This document shows, one piece after another, positions 10,015 through 19,076 of a DNA stretch of 29,634 bases. Position 1 is the first letter of the stretch. Every line of letters starts with the position of its first letter. The translations under genes were made by a program, and so were the position numbers. The stretch comes from Cudoniella acicularis (lineage: Eukaryota > Ascomycota > Leotiomycetes > Helotiales > Helotiaceae): NCBI GenBank assembly GCA_013054445.1, contig JAAMPI010000639.1, positions 1 to 29,634 on the forward strand, in the 5' to 3' direction. Below the pieces are notes generated by a model. That model was not told the DNA's origin. It made no database searches and saw only the letters and a list, made by a program, of their open reading frames with translations.

Positions 10015-11371
10015 ATGAAAAAATACTGCTCTATCACATTGCTCGCGCTAGCCATGGCTGTCGCATCGCCCTTGGCGTCTGCTCAACCCCCGAACTCCAC
10101 GAGCGCTTTGTTTTCGAATAACAATCCTAATGTGATTTGCAGGCCAGCAAAATGGACCGATATCGTCGTATTCTATCTCGGGAATTACATTGCTCATGCA
10201 GCCACGACATTGAGCCTGCCTGGACAAAGTCCATTAGCCGTTGTATTTTCAATAGCAGCGGCGCTATTCTTTCCAGTCTCCGGCGTGTTTCGCGGCTTTC
10301 GAGCTATTTATACACTGGCTATATTTGCAGAAACGGAATTGCAGACTGCAGCCCGAGCTGGAGCTTTGTGTATGGTTGTGAAGCTTGACGAAGGAGCTTT
10401 CCGTGACTTCGATGATGGAGAAAGTGAGTGTCTGTTTACATTTCTAGCAAGCATCGTAGCTGAGCTGTCAATAAGAACCGATCCGATTGTTTTCGACCAG
10501 AATCCACGGACGTTATGAGCTTCCAAGAGGTTACGCATTGAAACTAGTTCCTTGCGACGCCAAATTCGAAGGGGACAGCGTAAGTCCAAGTAATTTGTGG
10601 GAGAAAGTAACAAAGATATTCCGCACCGAGAGCAGGGCTGGCACAAAGATTTCGTGCTCTTACAGCCTAGTAAAAGCATTCGTTGCCCTGGGACAAACAC
10701 TCTTTGCTATTACAACCCTGTATCAGACAAAAGGCGACCAGCTCGAGCTCTTCGGATTTGCTGCTTTCGGTCTTACCGTTGCGCCGTACGCTTTCATGTC
10801 AGTCATTAACCTCTTTGGAAACTTGGTGTGTCCTGAATACCCTGCTATGTATCTTGTTGAGTCAGAAGCATTGCGAAACTTGCGTACGGATTTTGTATCA
10901 GAAGGAATCGGTTCGGGCTTTTGGTTGGATGGTGTGGTTGGGAAGCTTGTAGCTGACTTGGACAAGTCAGTCAGACCGTTGCAGGAGGACGAAACACCAG
11001 CTTCTGAAGCGGTGGGCGTCTGGTTTACTGTTCGAGAGGTCCTAAAAGCTTTGCTACCAATGTGTATTGCAGGAGCGGTTTCTCTCGCCGTTGTTGGTGG
11101 CCTCTCAAGGTTTCACACTGGGTCAAGCAGTACATACCATCAGAGAGTCTGGACGATGACTTGGCTAGGTTTTGGTATCTTCGCTGGAGGTATGGGATTT
11201 GGGGTGGAAGGTGTAGAAAATCGCCAATTCTTTAACATTCGTCCTAGAAGACTGGGAGGGAATCTTTCCGACATCATGGGCGGCTTTCTTTTTGCTGTAC
11301 CAGCTATCGGCGGGTTCGTTGTTGTTGGTCAGATGATTCTTGAGTTTGGTGTTTGTGTCAAATTAGGATAA
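10015..11371 (+). CDS. Multi-pass membrane protein with signal peptide, function unknown
   Basis: Exon 1 is 10015-10423 and exon 2 is 10476-11371, with a 52-nt intron (GTGAGT...ATAAG, phase 1). The product is 434 residues. This acceptor, rather than the later CAG at 10498-10500, keeps the frame and yields PIRLFSTRIHGRYELP. A signal peptide is evident: MKKYC, a hydrophobic core, and a cut near LASA-QPP. About eight further hydrophobic segments follow, around residues 48-66, 73-93 and 95-120, two after SYSLVKAF, and three near the C-terminus including IMGGFLFAVPAIGGFVVVG. The RIHGRYELPRGYAL and YPAMYLVES motifs match my memory of an uncharacterised fungal membrane-protein family. It looks intact and converges with the broken HET gene. 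A role in sensing or cell death would be speculation. Confidence 0.7.
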
Positions 11372-11743
11372 CAGGGATACGATAGAGCAGGTATAATCTA
11401 TAAGGAGAATTTAAGACAAAGACGGATAGTATTGTTGTGGAGAAAGAAAGGTAAAGCCTAGGCAATGAAGATCAGTTTTATCGTTTAGAAGTTTCCGTCT
11501 TTATTGAAGTTAAAAGTAGCAATTCTTTTCATATGAGAGCTAGGGAAGGGGTCGCTCATGCCTTATAGTTAGGAGGGCATTATTTGAAGAGAAACAATCT
11601 TTAAATCAAATCTTTAAGAAAATGTGACTTATAGAGGCGACATCGTTGTACCTCGTGAATGAGTTCAGACTGCTAAGCCTCTGCATTTGAATAATGCAGA
11701 ACTCAGCGGCTCGAGCGATCGGAGTTAAATAGTGAAATCGTCT
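11372..11743. other. Convergent intergenic spacer
   Basis: This 372-bp spacer lies between the 3' ends of the membrane-protein gene and the HET-domain gene. It would hold both polyadenylation regions. No other feature is visible. Confidence 0.5.
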
Positions 11744-13390
11744 TCACTCTATAGTAGTGGGCAATTCCGCCTGGGCCACCTCAGCCTCTTTCATTTCAGA
11801 ATCACTATCATGTCTAGCGTACGATATTTCGATAACATGTAGCCTATCCCCTGAGATTATCTGTTTTCTCGTTGCTATGGCAAGTGTTCCATCTCGAAAG
11901 CCTCTCAAGATACGATCACCTTCATGCTTCCACTCTCGTCGAGAAGTCGTACCATCAAGAAGCGCTTCCAAGGAAGCCAGCGATTTTTCCGAATCAAACA
12001 AGGAGCGAAAAGCGTCTGGGGTTTCGAAGGAGTTAAAGACACCTTTAGCAGTTTCTTCTTCGTGCAGGACCTCTGCATTGACCGAAAGAAGCTCTTTCGC
12101 TGTTTTAAAAGCTAGTGCAAACCTAATGCCACTGTTGGTTTGGAAAATAATAGCACCAAACAAATCGCCCGCATTCCGGGGGCTCACACTAGCTGTATAA
12201 TTTGGTTGCAGCCACTGAGCTGGGTATGAATCAAGGAGCGAGACTTTTTGATCCACAAGGCTCTCAAGTCTGATCAAACATTTAGCGTACCTTGCGATTG
12301 GGCTGCGGTGGCCGTGCTCTCCACGCACATAAATATCCCTTCGTTTCAGTTGTATACACTCAGCCTTGTCGACCTTTTCCATCGAATGAAGAGGTACGCG
12401 AGCGAAAGAATCCTGTTCGCCCAAATCTACCCCAAGAGGAATAGCCAACATATGTTGATCGTCGTTTCGAAAATGGTAATATAAAATGGCGAGAAACGTT
12501 CGATCATCAAGTTGTTTGAGAGGTAGCTGTAAATGTATCCCCTTGTTGGTAGACATGAATAGTGTCCCATTCGAACTCCTGGATCAGGTGATCATGCCTG
12601 AGTCTGAAAATGCGGCGGGTGATAGAGCAAGAAGTCCTCGGTCTTGGTTTGGTACCCATACATTCTATGCGAGGATGGAATGATCGTCTGATCTTCTCAT
12701 TATTTCTTCCTGGAGACGAATGAAAGCCCGCTCCCCTTCACCATATAACATAGGCATATGAACATTAAATATTCCCATAAGGCAGTAGGTAAGATCTTCA
12801 GGTCGAGTCGTTTCCCGGTGACTTGCCCATGACATTCTTTGAACAATACTGAAGGTTCCAAGATCACTTCCTTGTAGAACATCGGTATGGATTCCGGTAA
12901 TCTCAGAGATAGACGTGCAGAGACTTGATTTAGTCCCGAGCTCAACCCAATCGTGGCTAAAAAAGATGAGGCTTGATGGTGCGATCAATTCTTGAAGAGT
13001 CCAACCCCGAGTAAACCATCGGGACTGGTAAAACTTGGAACTTGATGCGGGAGGATCATCATCCGAAGGCACATCCGCCAGATAAACATAGCAGACTTCA
13101 GCTTGCTCATATCACTGAAACATGGAATTGATTGCTTCCGATAACTCCGAACTGCTCGTCTTATCTATGCAACAAGTGTCAACCCAAACGTAGTCGAATC
13201 CATCGGCAGCAGCGGTCTCGCAGCAGAGTCGAATCTTTTTATATCCAGGTCTACGGGTGGCACGCGCGCCCTGCATGTCGTGAAAAGAGACCTCGCCATG
13301 CTCCCAGGTGTGCGACAGTATCGCGTAGGGCGGCATGGCATTTCCAGTGAATTCAGAGAGAAAAAGTGAGGTCGAATCCAGAAGTCGCAT
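11744..13390 (-). pseudogene. HET-domain (heterokaryon incompatibility) protein with three in-frame stops
   Basis: From ATG at 13390 to the final stop at 11744 there is one continuous frame of 549 codons with no frameshift, interrupted by three stops. TGA at codon 93 (13114-13112) and TAG at codon 242 (12667-12665) both stand where HET proteins carry Trp. The third is TGA at codon 269 (12586-12584). HET motifs are well kept: PYAILSHTW (21-29), GFDYVWVDTCCIDK (64-77), SRWFTRGWTLQELIAPS after the first stop, then RPEDLTYCLMGIFNVHMPMLYGEGE. The C-terminal half, from STNKGIHLQLPL, is the usual diverse region. HET domains trigger cell death on non-self recognition or downstream of NLRs. The gene is most simply a young pseudogene; readthrough or mRNA editing are less likely options. 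Confidence 0.85.
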
Positions 13391-13886
13391 AGTGAGGCAA
13401 GCCGAACTTAGAGCTGCGATTCCAATATTGAGAGATTGGACAAGAAATTAAAGAAGCCGAAATGTCTAAAGGAGTGGGTGAGCGAATAGTGTGCAGGTTC
13501 ACGAGTGAGTGTCTGAGTAATATGTTTGATCGAATAATTGCTTATTCCTCGACAGGCTGCACTGCGAACCTTGGAACTATTCCTCGAACTTCTTCAAATG
13601 CAACAGTCTCTAAATATCTCAAAATGCCTGAGCCGAGGTAGGCTTGGTGATAGATAGAGGTGCTTCTTGTAAGTTTTTCGCGCACTGTGACCCTCAGCAT
13701 CAGCCTTGTGCAGCATGAGTATGTTCGTGCGCGGTCTTCGGGAGGAGGCTCACCAGCTTCTGAGTGCGCAAATGAAGAGTTTGAAAGAAATCTTTACCTG
13801 AGTCGACAGTTTTTGTCGGTGTTGCTGGTGTGCGGTTTGTTCGGTGTTGGATGCAATGTTGCTGGTTACATCAGGTTTTACACGAG
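13391..13886. other. Intergenic region upstream of the HET gene
   Basis: This is about 500 bp between the HET start codon and the left end of the MITE-like element. It would contain the HET promoter. Open frames at 13660-13965 and 13844-14047 run across the element boundary and are not credible genes. Nothing else is recognised. Confidence 0.5.
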
Positions 13887-13888
13887 TA

Positions 13889-14550
13889 CGATTATTTGGC
13901 CATCAATTTTGCATCCACCACTCAGTTTATGCAGCGCCTTCAGTCGCGTGCGATTGCCTAATTAGGCCTAGAATAGAAGGATCTCATCGGAGGCTGAGAC
14001 TTCTGCCACACACCGCCTGCCGGTTTCGGCCACAGCTAATTATATAATCATCGTTTCTTGTAACTTAGTCATAAGTTACTCATGTGCGTAAAGCGTAGTC
14101 TTGCTTATATAAGCACGTCTCCTCGTATACTCGAAGCTTTAGTCTTACTAATATAAGCACACCTCTTTCTTAGTTATACTCACTCACTTGAAGAAGCTCT
14201 AAGTAATTATAAAGGCTATATCACGTGATCATATTTATATAAAGTATTATTTTTATACTTTTAATAAAACTTTTATTTAAAAACTTAACTATTAAATTAA
14301 TTACTTTAGACTCTTTATAATACTATTTACTTAACCTAAGTATCACGTGATATATATTTTAACTTAGAGCTTTTAAAAGGTAAGTATGCTTACGTAAGCG
14401 ATAGGGACTTCAGACTTCATAAGACTGGCTCGCGGATTAGCCGATGCCATACGATACTGGGCTGTACTAGGTAGTCGCATGCGATATATGGCGTTGCGCA
14501 CGTAATTTGTGGCGTTGCATAACTATGCAAAATTGATGGCCAAATAATCG
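13889..14550. mobile_element. 662-bp MITE-like element with perfect 29-bp inverted ends, TA duplication
   Basis: Positions 13886-13914 are an exact reverse complement of 14525-14553 (29 of 29). The repeat core reads CGATTATTTGGCCATC from the outer end. Both ends are flanked by TA (13887-13888 and 14551-14552), the insertion target of Tc1/mariner/pogo-type transposons. Inverted similarity continues imperfectly inward: the segment around 13928-13970 resembles the reverse complement of the segment around 14462-14515, so the terminal repeats are long. The interior is AT-rich with palindromic TATCACGTGAT copies near 14220 and 14340, and it has no transposase frame. It is a non-autonomous relative of a larger element. 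Confidence 0.75.
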
Positions 14551-14552
14551 TA

Positions 14553-15072
14553 CCCCTTTACACCAGCCTGGGTAATGTCACGCAGAAGGAAAAAGCACGC
14601 GATGACCTTTTTTTCCTCCCGCTTCAATATACTTGAAAAGCTTCACTTAGTGCTTGTATAGCGGTGGACGGAGATCTGACTAATATAGACTTTATTTATA
14701 TGGTTTTTTTTAAAAAAAAATAATAATATTACGATAGCTTTATTTACTTAATAACTTTATAAGACCCTCTCTAAATAAATAAAAAATATAAATTAGAAAT
14801 ATTCCTATAAAAGACTCTTTTATTCTAAAGCTATTCTATAATCTATTTCTAGGATATATAACTCTTTGAATATATAATATATACTTTTTATATAGAATAT
14901 AGGTCTATATAATTATAATAATTAATAGATAAATTCAATTGATAATTCAGATCAAATAAGTCAACATTGATATAGAACTTACTGAAATGGAAAATGCTTA
15001 CGTCGAGATTCCGATATCGAATTCCCTATTACGTGTTCCGAGTATCCTCGAAGTATCTCCTCCAACATCATA
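14553..15072. other. AT-rich gene-free DNA
   Basis: The stretch 14680-14960 is very AT-rich, with long runs of A, T and TATA, and is closed in all frames. It probably is old RIP-degraded repeat, or part of the next insertion. No gene or element end could be defined. Confidence 0.45.
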
Positions 15073-15771
15073 TCATTGAAAGACCTTTGGCACAGTTAAA
15101 TGTGGCCATTGCGGAGAGGCCCCAAATAGCTCCCATATATACTTTTCCATTTTCCCTGCGCATATTGCGATCCCGCCTGCATCGTTTCTTGAGTGGTCAA
15201 AGATCAAAGTAGCATCCTCAATGAAGAGTTCTGGTATGGGATAGCCTCCCCGCTTTACCTTAACTTTCATGGTACTGAAGTCTAAATTCTTCTCAGAATC
15301 ACCAAGCATAGGAGTTAGGAACGGCCAAGCGTCTTCTAGATCTTGCATTTTCAGGAGGAATTTTCCCAGCTCTTTTTGTTGCTGTGAGAAATGTTTGATT
15401 AACTTGAAAGTAAGGCTGTTCATGGCTGTGACATGTCCACCCGAATTCTCAACGATTGCGGCTTCGACGGCTGTGTTATTAGCATAGTGGTCTGGGAAGG
15501 AAGATTCGACTCCGGCAAGACGAGGCATCTCACTGAGAAGCATTGAATCGTCAAAGTCGTCCTCCCCATCAGTGCCTTGATTGCCATCCGAATTGTAAGA
15601 GAGACTGTCATCGGCCTCATTCCAGTACTGCTCTCCGGTCGTACGATTAAACTCGAGCCACTCCTTTTGGTGGTTGTCCGTAAGTGAGTCTTGTGCCCAC
15701 ATGAAGACCATCTTACGAGGTTGAAATTGGTGGCTTTCCACCCTCGGGATGAACTTCCTTGAACTTCTCAA
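15073..15771 (-). CDS. Hypothetical protein, truncated, downstream of the CHAT gene
   Basis: This open frame of 232 codons ends with a clean TGA. The first about 20 residues are doubtful; coding character starts near KMVFMWAQDSLTDNH. It contains an acidic stretch (EADDSLSYNSDGNQGTDGEDDFDDS), then an ordered-looking C-terminal part with ELGKFLLKMQDLEDAWPFL and ELFIEDATLIFDH. Upstream (15934-15843) another short segment reads like an exon (NHNWFYMRRNLVKAGGLFPN), ending at a GTAAGG donor with an acceptor CAG at 15784-15782. Both suggest a longer multi-exon gene whose 5' end has been lost close to the CHAT stop codon. I do not recognise the family. It lies tail-on behind the CHAT protease on the same strand. 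Confidence 0.4.
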   Translation of the reverse strand: MRSSRKFIPRVESHQFQPRKMVFMWAQDSLTDNHQKEWLEFNRTTGEQYWNEADDSLSYNSDGNQGTDGEDDFDDSMLLSEMPRLAGVESSFPDHYANNTAVEAAIVENSGGHVTAMNSLTFKLIKHFSQQQKELGKFLLKMQDLEDAWPFLTPMLGDSEKNLDFSTMKVKVKRGGYPIPELFIEDATLIFDHSRNDAGGIAICAGKMEKYIWELFGASPQWPHLTVPKVFQ

Positions 15772-15967
15772 TCGAGACGTTCTGGAAATTTACAATTTGG
15801 TGAACGAAGCCGTAGCCGGGAGTGGCTTGAGACCGCCCTTACCGGAAATTAACATGGGGCAAAGCATTCGGGAACAGACCACCGGCCTTGACGAGATTGC
15901 GCCGCATGTAAAACCAATTGTGATTTGTCAAATCCAAGTTGATATATAAAGGTGATAAAGCTCAAGG

Positions 15968-17560
15968 CTACGCCCCGATATGGATGAACGGCACCCAGTC
16001 ATCAACCCTATCCCTCTTTTTCTTTTCAATCTTGCCGTTCTTTTTCCACAAGCTAATAACCACTTCATGCAACGCATATGCCACCGCGTCATTATCACTG
16101 AGCCCTTCCTGTATCTTGCCATTTAGCATCTTGTAAAACGTCGGTGCAACCATAGCGGCGATCTCATCACTCGCCTCCCACAATGTGCCGATGACATGAG
16201 TAAATCCTACGAGATTGAAGGCACCCGCCACATGAATCAATTCGTCGACCAGATTGTTGGCTTTATTCTGCGCCGTCGAGCAAGCAGACAAGTAGGCGAT
16301 CTGTACTTGATCGAGGGAGCACGAAGCAAGGTCGTGGATGGTCAATCTTCCGTCTTCTCCGTCATGCAACTGCAGCCCTCCCCGGGAGGGATTATGGGCC
16401 TCGGAAATCCCGTGGCAGATAAAGTGGGCAATATTTGCCGTCTTCAGGCTCTCCAACACTTCTTCTGGAGATGGGCTAGACGGCAGTGACTCTTTTACCA
16501 TGTCAGGTCCAAATTTTTTCAGTACCCCCTTAAGCTCCGTCTGATTGGGATCCAGCGGTTTGCATCCCTTCCTCTCAGGCGCTCTCACGACCAGGAACTT
16601 GGTGCCTGGATCTCCCAGGGGCCTTAGTTGCTTTTGCCTCACATAGGCAAGCGCCTTGAAAGTTGGTGTATAGCTGGAAACCACGTGGCTCATGGTGTTG
16701 TTTCTCGAGGTACCCCACCCGCTCCCAGCGGCGTGTAGTGGCAGGAGGCCTAGTAAACCGCTCGTTACCCACCATATGCGCGGAAGCATCTTCGGAGGGA
16801 CATTGTTGATCAGATTCAGATGCCGGAGGACGGGCTCAACCGCACATGTCCACAGCCATTTCAGAGCCTTGCGCACCAGCTCGTTATTCTCGGCTTTCTT
16901 CGACTTGCGGACCTTGGAGGGTGATTTTCCTCGAACCAAGAACTCGACGTGGCCTCGGAGGTCCTCATATGAGATGTCGTCCAGAGAAATAACCTCGACT
17001 CCACGTGTAGTGACAAGAAACGCAATGGTAATATCCCCAGTCGTGCTAAAGCACACAATCGGCCCGCGGCGGGCCAGATCCGTGAAGTCGATTGTTGACT
17101 GAGTGTGTGGGAACTTTCCGAATCCGGGCAGTGAGCGAATCTCGCGCTCGAGCAGGTCCAAATCCTGGAATTCTTGGTTCCGGCGGGCTATGGCTGCTGC
17201 GACCGAAGCCTTCGGTACTGCTTTGTTGTTAGCTGTAGGCGGCATTAATGGGGAAGATATAGCGTGGCACAAGTCGGTATAGCGCTGGTGAAGGTCCGTA
17301 CGTTCCTTTTTCAGATCCGACGCCTGGATGGTCAAGCTCGCAATGATTCCGCGGCCCGGCTCCAATGCCTGAAGAGTGTCTAGATATCTAGCCGATCTGC
17401 GTACTTTGGAGCGACATATACAGATGGCTGCGAGGGCGCCTAAGCCAGAGAGCTTGCTGATCACATACTCCATGTCGTCCCTCGCCAGGGTGCGCGGATT
17501 CAGCCGAGGCCAGAGGGCGATGGCCTTTTCATATGCCTTCGCCGCCTCCTTGAACTCTCC
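15968..17560 (-). CDS. CHAT-domain cysteine protease, separated from its TPR array
   Basis: The frame is open from 17560 to the stop at 15968 (530 codons); the first ATG is at 17473 (501 residues). It begins inside a last TPR-like helix pair, FKEAAKAYEKAIALWPRLNP, followed by RTLARDDMEYVISKLSGLG. This is the junction found in fungal TPR-CHAT proteins directly after the TPR array. The CHAT domain (caspase-like fold, clan CD) carries the dyad His in AHFICHG (H354 counted from the ATG) and Cys in YLSACSTA (C398). GGLQLHDGEDGRLTIHDLA and HVAGAFNLVGFTHVIGTLW lie around them, and the family-typical end WVPFIHIGA is present. The catalytic part looks intact, so only the N-terminal sensor half is missing. 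TPR-type repeats lie on the other strand at 19143-20429. Such proteases are expected to cut an executioner protein; a gasdermin-like frame sits immediately upstream. Confidence 0.85.
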   Translation of the reverse strand, partial: GEFKEAAKAYEKAIALWPRLNPRTLARDDMEYVISKLSGLGALAAICICRSKVRRSARYLDTLQALEPGRGIIASLTIQASDLKKERTDLHQRYTDLCHAISSPLMPPTANNKAVPKASVAAAIARRNQEFQDLDLLEREIRSLPGFGKFPHTQSTIDFTDLARRGPIVCFSTTGDITIAFLVTTRGVEVISLDDISYEDLRGHVEFLVRGKSPSKVRKSKKAENNELVRKALKWLWTCAVEPVLRHLNLINNVPPKMLPRIWWVTSGLLGLLPLHAAGSGWGTSRNNTMSHVVSSYTPTFKALAYVRQKQLRPLGDPGTKFLVVRAPERKGCKPLDPNQTELKGVLKKFGPDMVKESLPSSPSPEEVLESLKTANIAHFICHGISEAHNPSRGGLQLHDGEDGRLTIHDLASCSLDQVQIAYLSACSTAQNKANNLVDELIHVAGAFNLVGFTHVIGTLWEASDEIAAMVAPTFYKMLNGKIQEGLSDNDAVAYALHEVVISLWKKNGKIEKKKRDRVDDWVPFIHIGA

Positions 17561-18464
17561 TCATCGCCATCCTCATCCTCCTCCTCAATAACCTCAAAGC
17601 TGTCCTCCTCCCCGGCCTTATCGTGCTCATCGTGCTCATCGTGCTCATCGTGCTCATCGTGCTCATCGTGCTCATCGAGATCGACCTGAACGCCCTCGTC
17701 GTCTTCTCCGTCATCTTCGCCCCGGTTGTCTGCCGTCAGAGCCCAACAATTGTCGTGCCTGAGCCGTGCACTTGCCGCTTTGTCATCCAGACCGAAGAAA
17801 CTGAACTTGACCTTGCGATAACAGAAGGCATACACACGCTCGCCCGACATGTACGCAGCATCTGCCTGCATGAGGTCTCTCTCATGCTTGACAGAACCAC
17901 CCACATCCAGAACCAGAACCCCAGGGATCAGCGCAGCCGCTCCTTGAGTTACAATGTCCCCAATCGGGACCTCGCCTTTCACTTTGACTTGAGATCTCTG
18001 TTGAACACTGCCAAAAGTTGTTGCATCTAAAACTGTATAATACCCAATGATGAGATACACCGTCTTGATTCCGTCCTCGATCTGCTCCTTCAGCCACTCT
18101 CGCAATGAGTCGCGCTGGATGAGGTCCTTGAACAGCATCTTAGGGTTGATGAGCTCGTATTTTCGTACTTGCACGGCGCGAGCCATTTCGTCTCGGATGC
18201 AGATTTTCTGAACGAGGAGGAGAGAATCTTGGTGACCTGGACTTTGAAGGCAGTGTCGGTGGATTCCTCCAGAAGCTTGCCCAGATTCCCCTGAGGTTGA
18301 ACATGATAATATATTCGCTCGTTCAATGTGGGATAATCGATACCGGCCTTGAGCATCGGATTTGGGAATGCATCCTGTCCCGGTTGCTGGATCTTTGGGA
18401 CCAGAGACGCAAGCGGGATTGCCTCGCGAAGAGGCGCGACGTCTGGGAGGAAGTACTTGCTCAT
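17500..18464 (-). pseudogene. Gasdermin-like pore-forming protein candidate, frameshifted and with a chimeric tail
   Basis: Translation starts at ATG 18464 in one frame. The coding signal shifts to another frame near 18240-18170 and then runs to 17500. The region is about 240 residues long, then a strongly acidic tail with DEH repeats. Features suggesting a fungal gasdermin-like fold are the length and a KxQVTKIL strand. There is also a KYELINPKMLFKDL segment, a hydrophobic strand pair around TVYLIIGYYTVLDA, and a second around GDIVTQGAAALIPGVLVLDV. A late RVYAFCYRKVKF strand completes these. Known fungal gasdermins (HET-Q1, RCD-1) are of this size and often lie beside protease genes with S8 or CHAT domains, which fits the context. 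The last about 20 residues, from SSRRRRR, come from out-of-frame reading of the CHAT gene. The family call rests on pattern and context, not on an alignment. The frameshift makes it probably non-functional. Confidence 0.5.
17622..17675. repeat. Six tandem 9-bp units coding for Asp-Glu-His
   Basis: The unit CGTGCTCAT is repeated six times without change. On the minus strand it encodes DEH x6 in the acidic tail of the gasdermin-like frame. Perfect identity of the copies points to recent slippage. It is a minisatellite within a linker, not a CRISPR array, since there are no spacers. Confidence 0.9.
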
Positions 18465-19076
18465 GGTTTAGGTTGGAAGTTAGATGTTTTCTCTTGGAGG
18501 ATTTCCAACAATAGAGCCACTGCCATGGGAACCTTTCAATTCTAGGGATAAATCTCAAGCTCCTAACGTAGTACTCTAATTATATCTGCAGCCAGGCTTT
18601 GACGTCCAGAGTCAATGCAGCGTGTGATATGAGGGTGAAGTTTGGGCTGAAGGACGTGATTGGCTGAGATGGAATGCTCCAAAACATGTCAGCTAGCTAT
18701 TGGATACGCATTGAAAAGTGGCCTTGCGGCAGATTAGCCGTCATCTCTACCATGCAAAAGCTAACAAGTGGAATCAGACAAAGCTACCTGCATATCCTCT
18801 ACGAAAAAACAAACTGAGTAGCTGTGGATTGGCTTTGGTCCCGATTTTTTTATCTGTGCATGTGCAGTTGAGCTGCCTTGTGTCTCAGCCTTTTCTAGGG
18901 ATTGGATTTTGACGGTTGACCTCGACATCACAGGGCATCGAGGACATGCAGACCCCTCTCAGCCTTTCTCAATTTACCACCCTTTCCAGCTCGATTTCTT
19001 CTCTGTTCTCCTATGAGATCTCCTGCATTTGATTCTACCCCAATAACTGGTCTTCGAGTCCCCTCGAAAAAGCATC
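18465..19076. promoter_or_regulatory. Head-to-head intergenic region of gasdermin-like and TPR genes
   Basis: This 612-bp stretch lies between the divergent starts of the gasdermin-like frame (minus) and the TPR frame (plus), so it should hold a bidirectional promoter. The shared upstream DNA is what would be expected for a co-regulated executioner/protease pair before the rearrangement. No specific binding motif stands out. Confidence 0.45.

Noticed and set aside
10476..10501. Alternative acceptor CAG at 10498-10500 for the membrane-protein intron
   Set aside because: It would put exon 2 out of frame with exon 1, whereas the acceptor at 10474-10475 keeps the frame.
10308..10700. Minus-strand frame overlapping the membrane-protein gene
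   Set aside because: It spans the intron and both exons of a gene on the other strand that has a signal peptide and consistent phases.
17615..17690. Short direct repeats that could look like a CRISPR array
   Set aside because: Nine-base units lie directly adjacent without spacers, in frame inside a coding region: a minisatellite.
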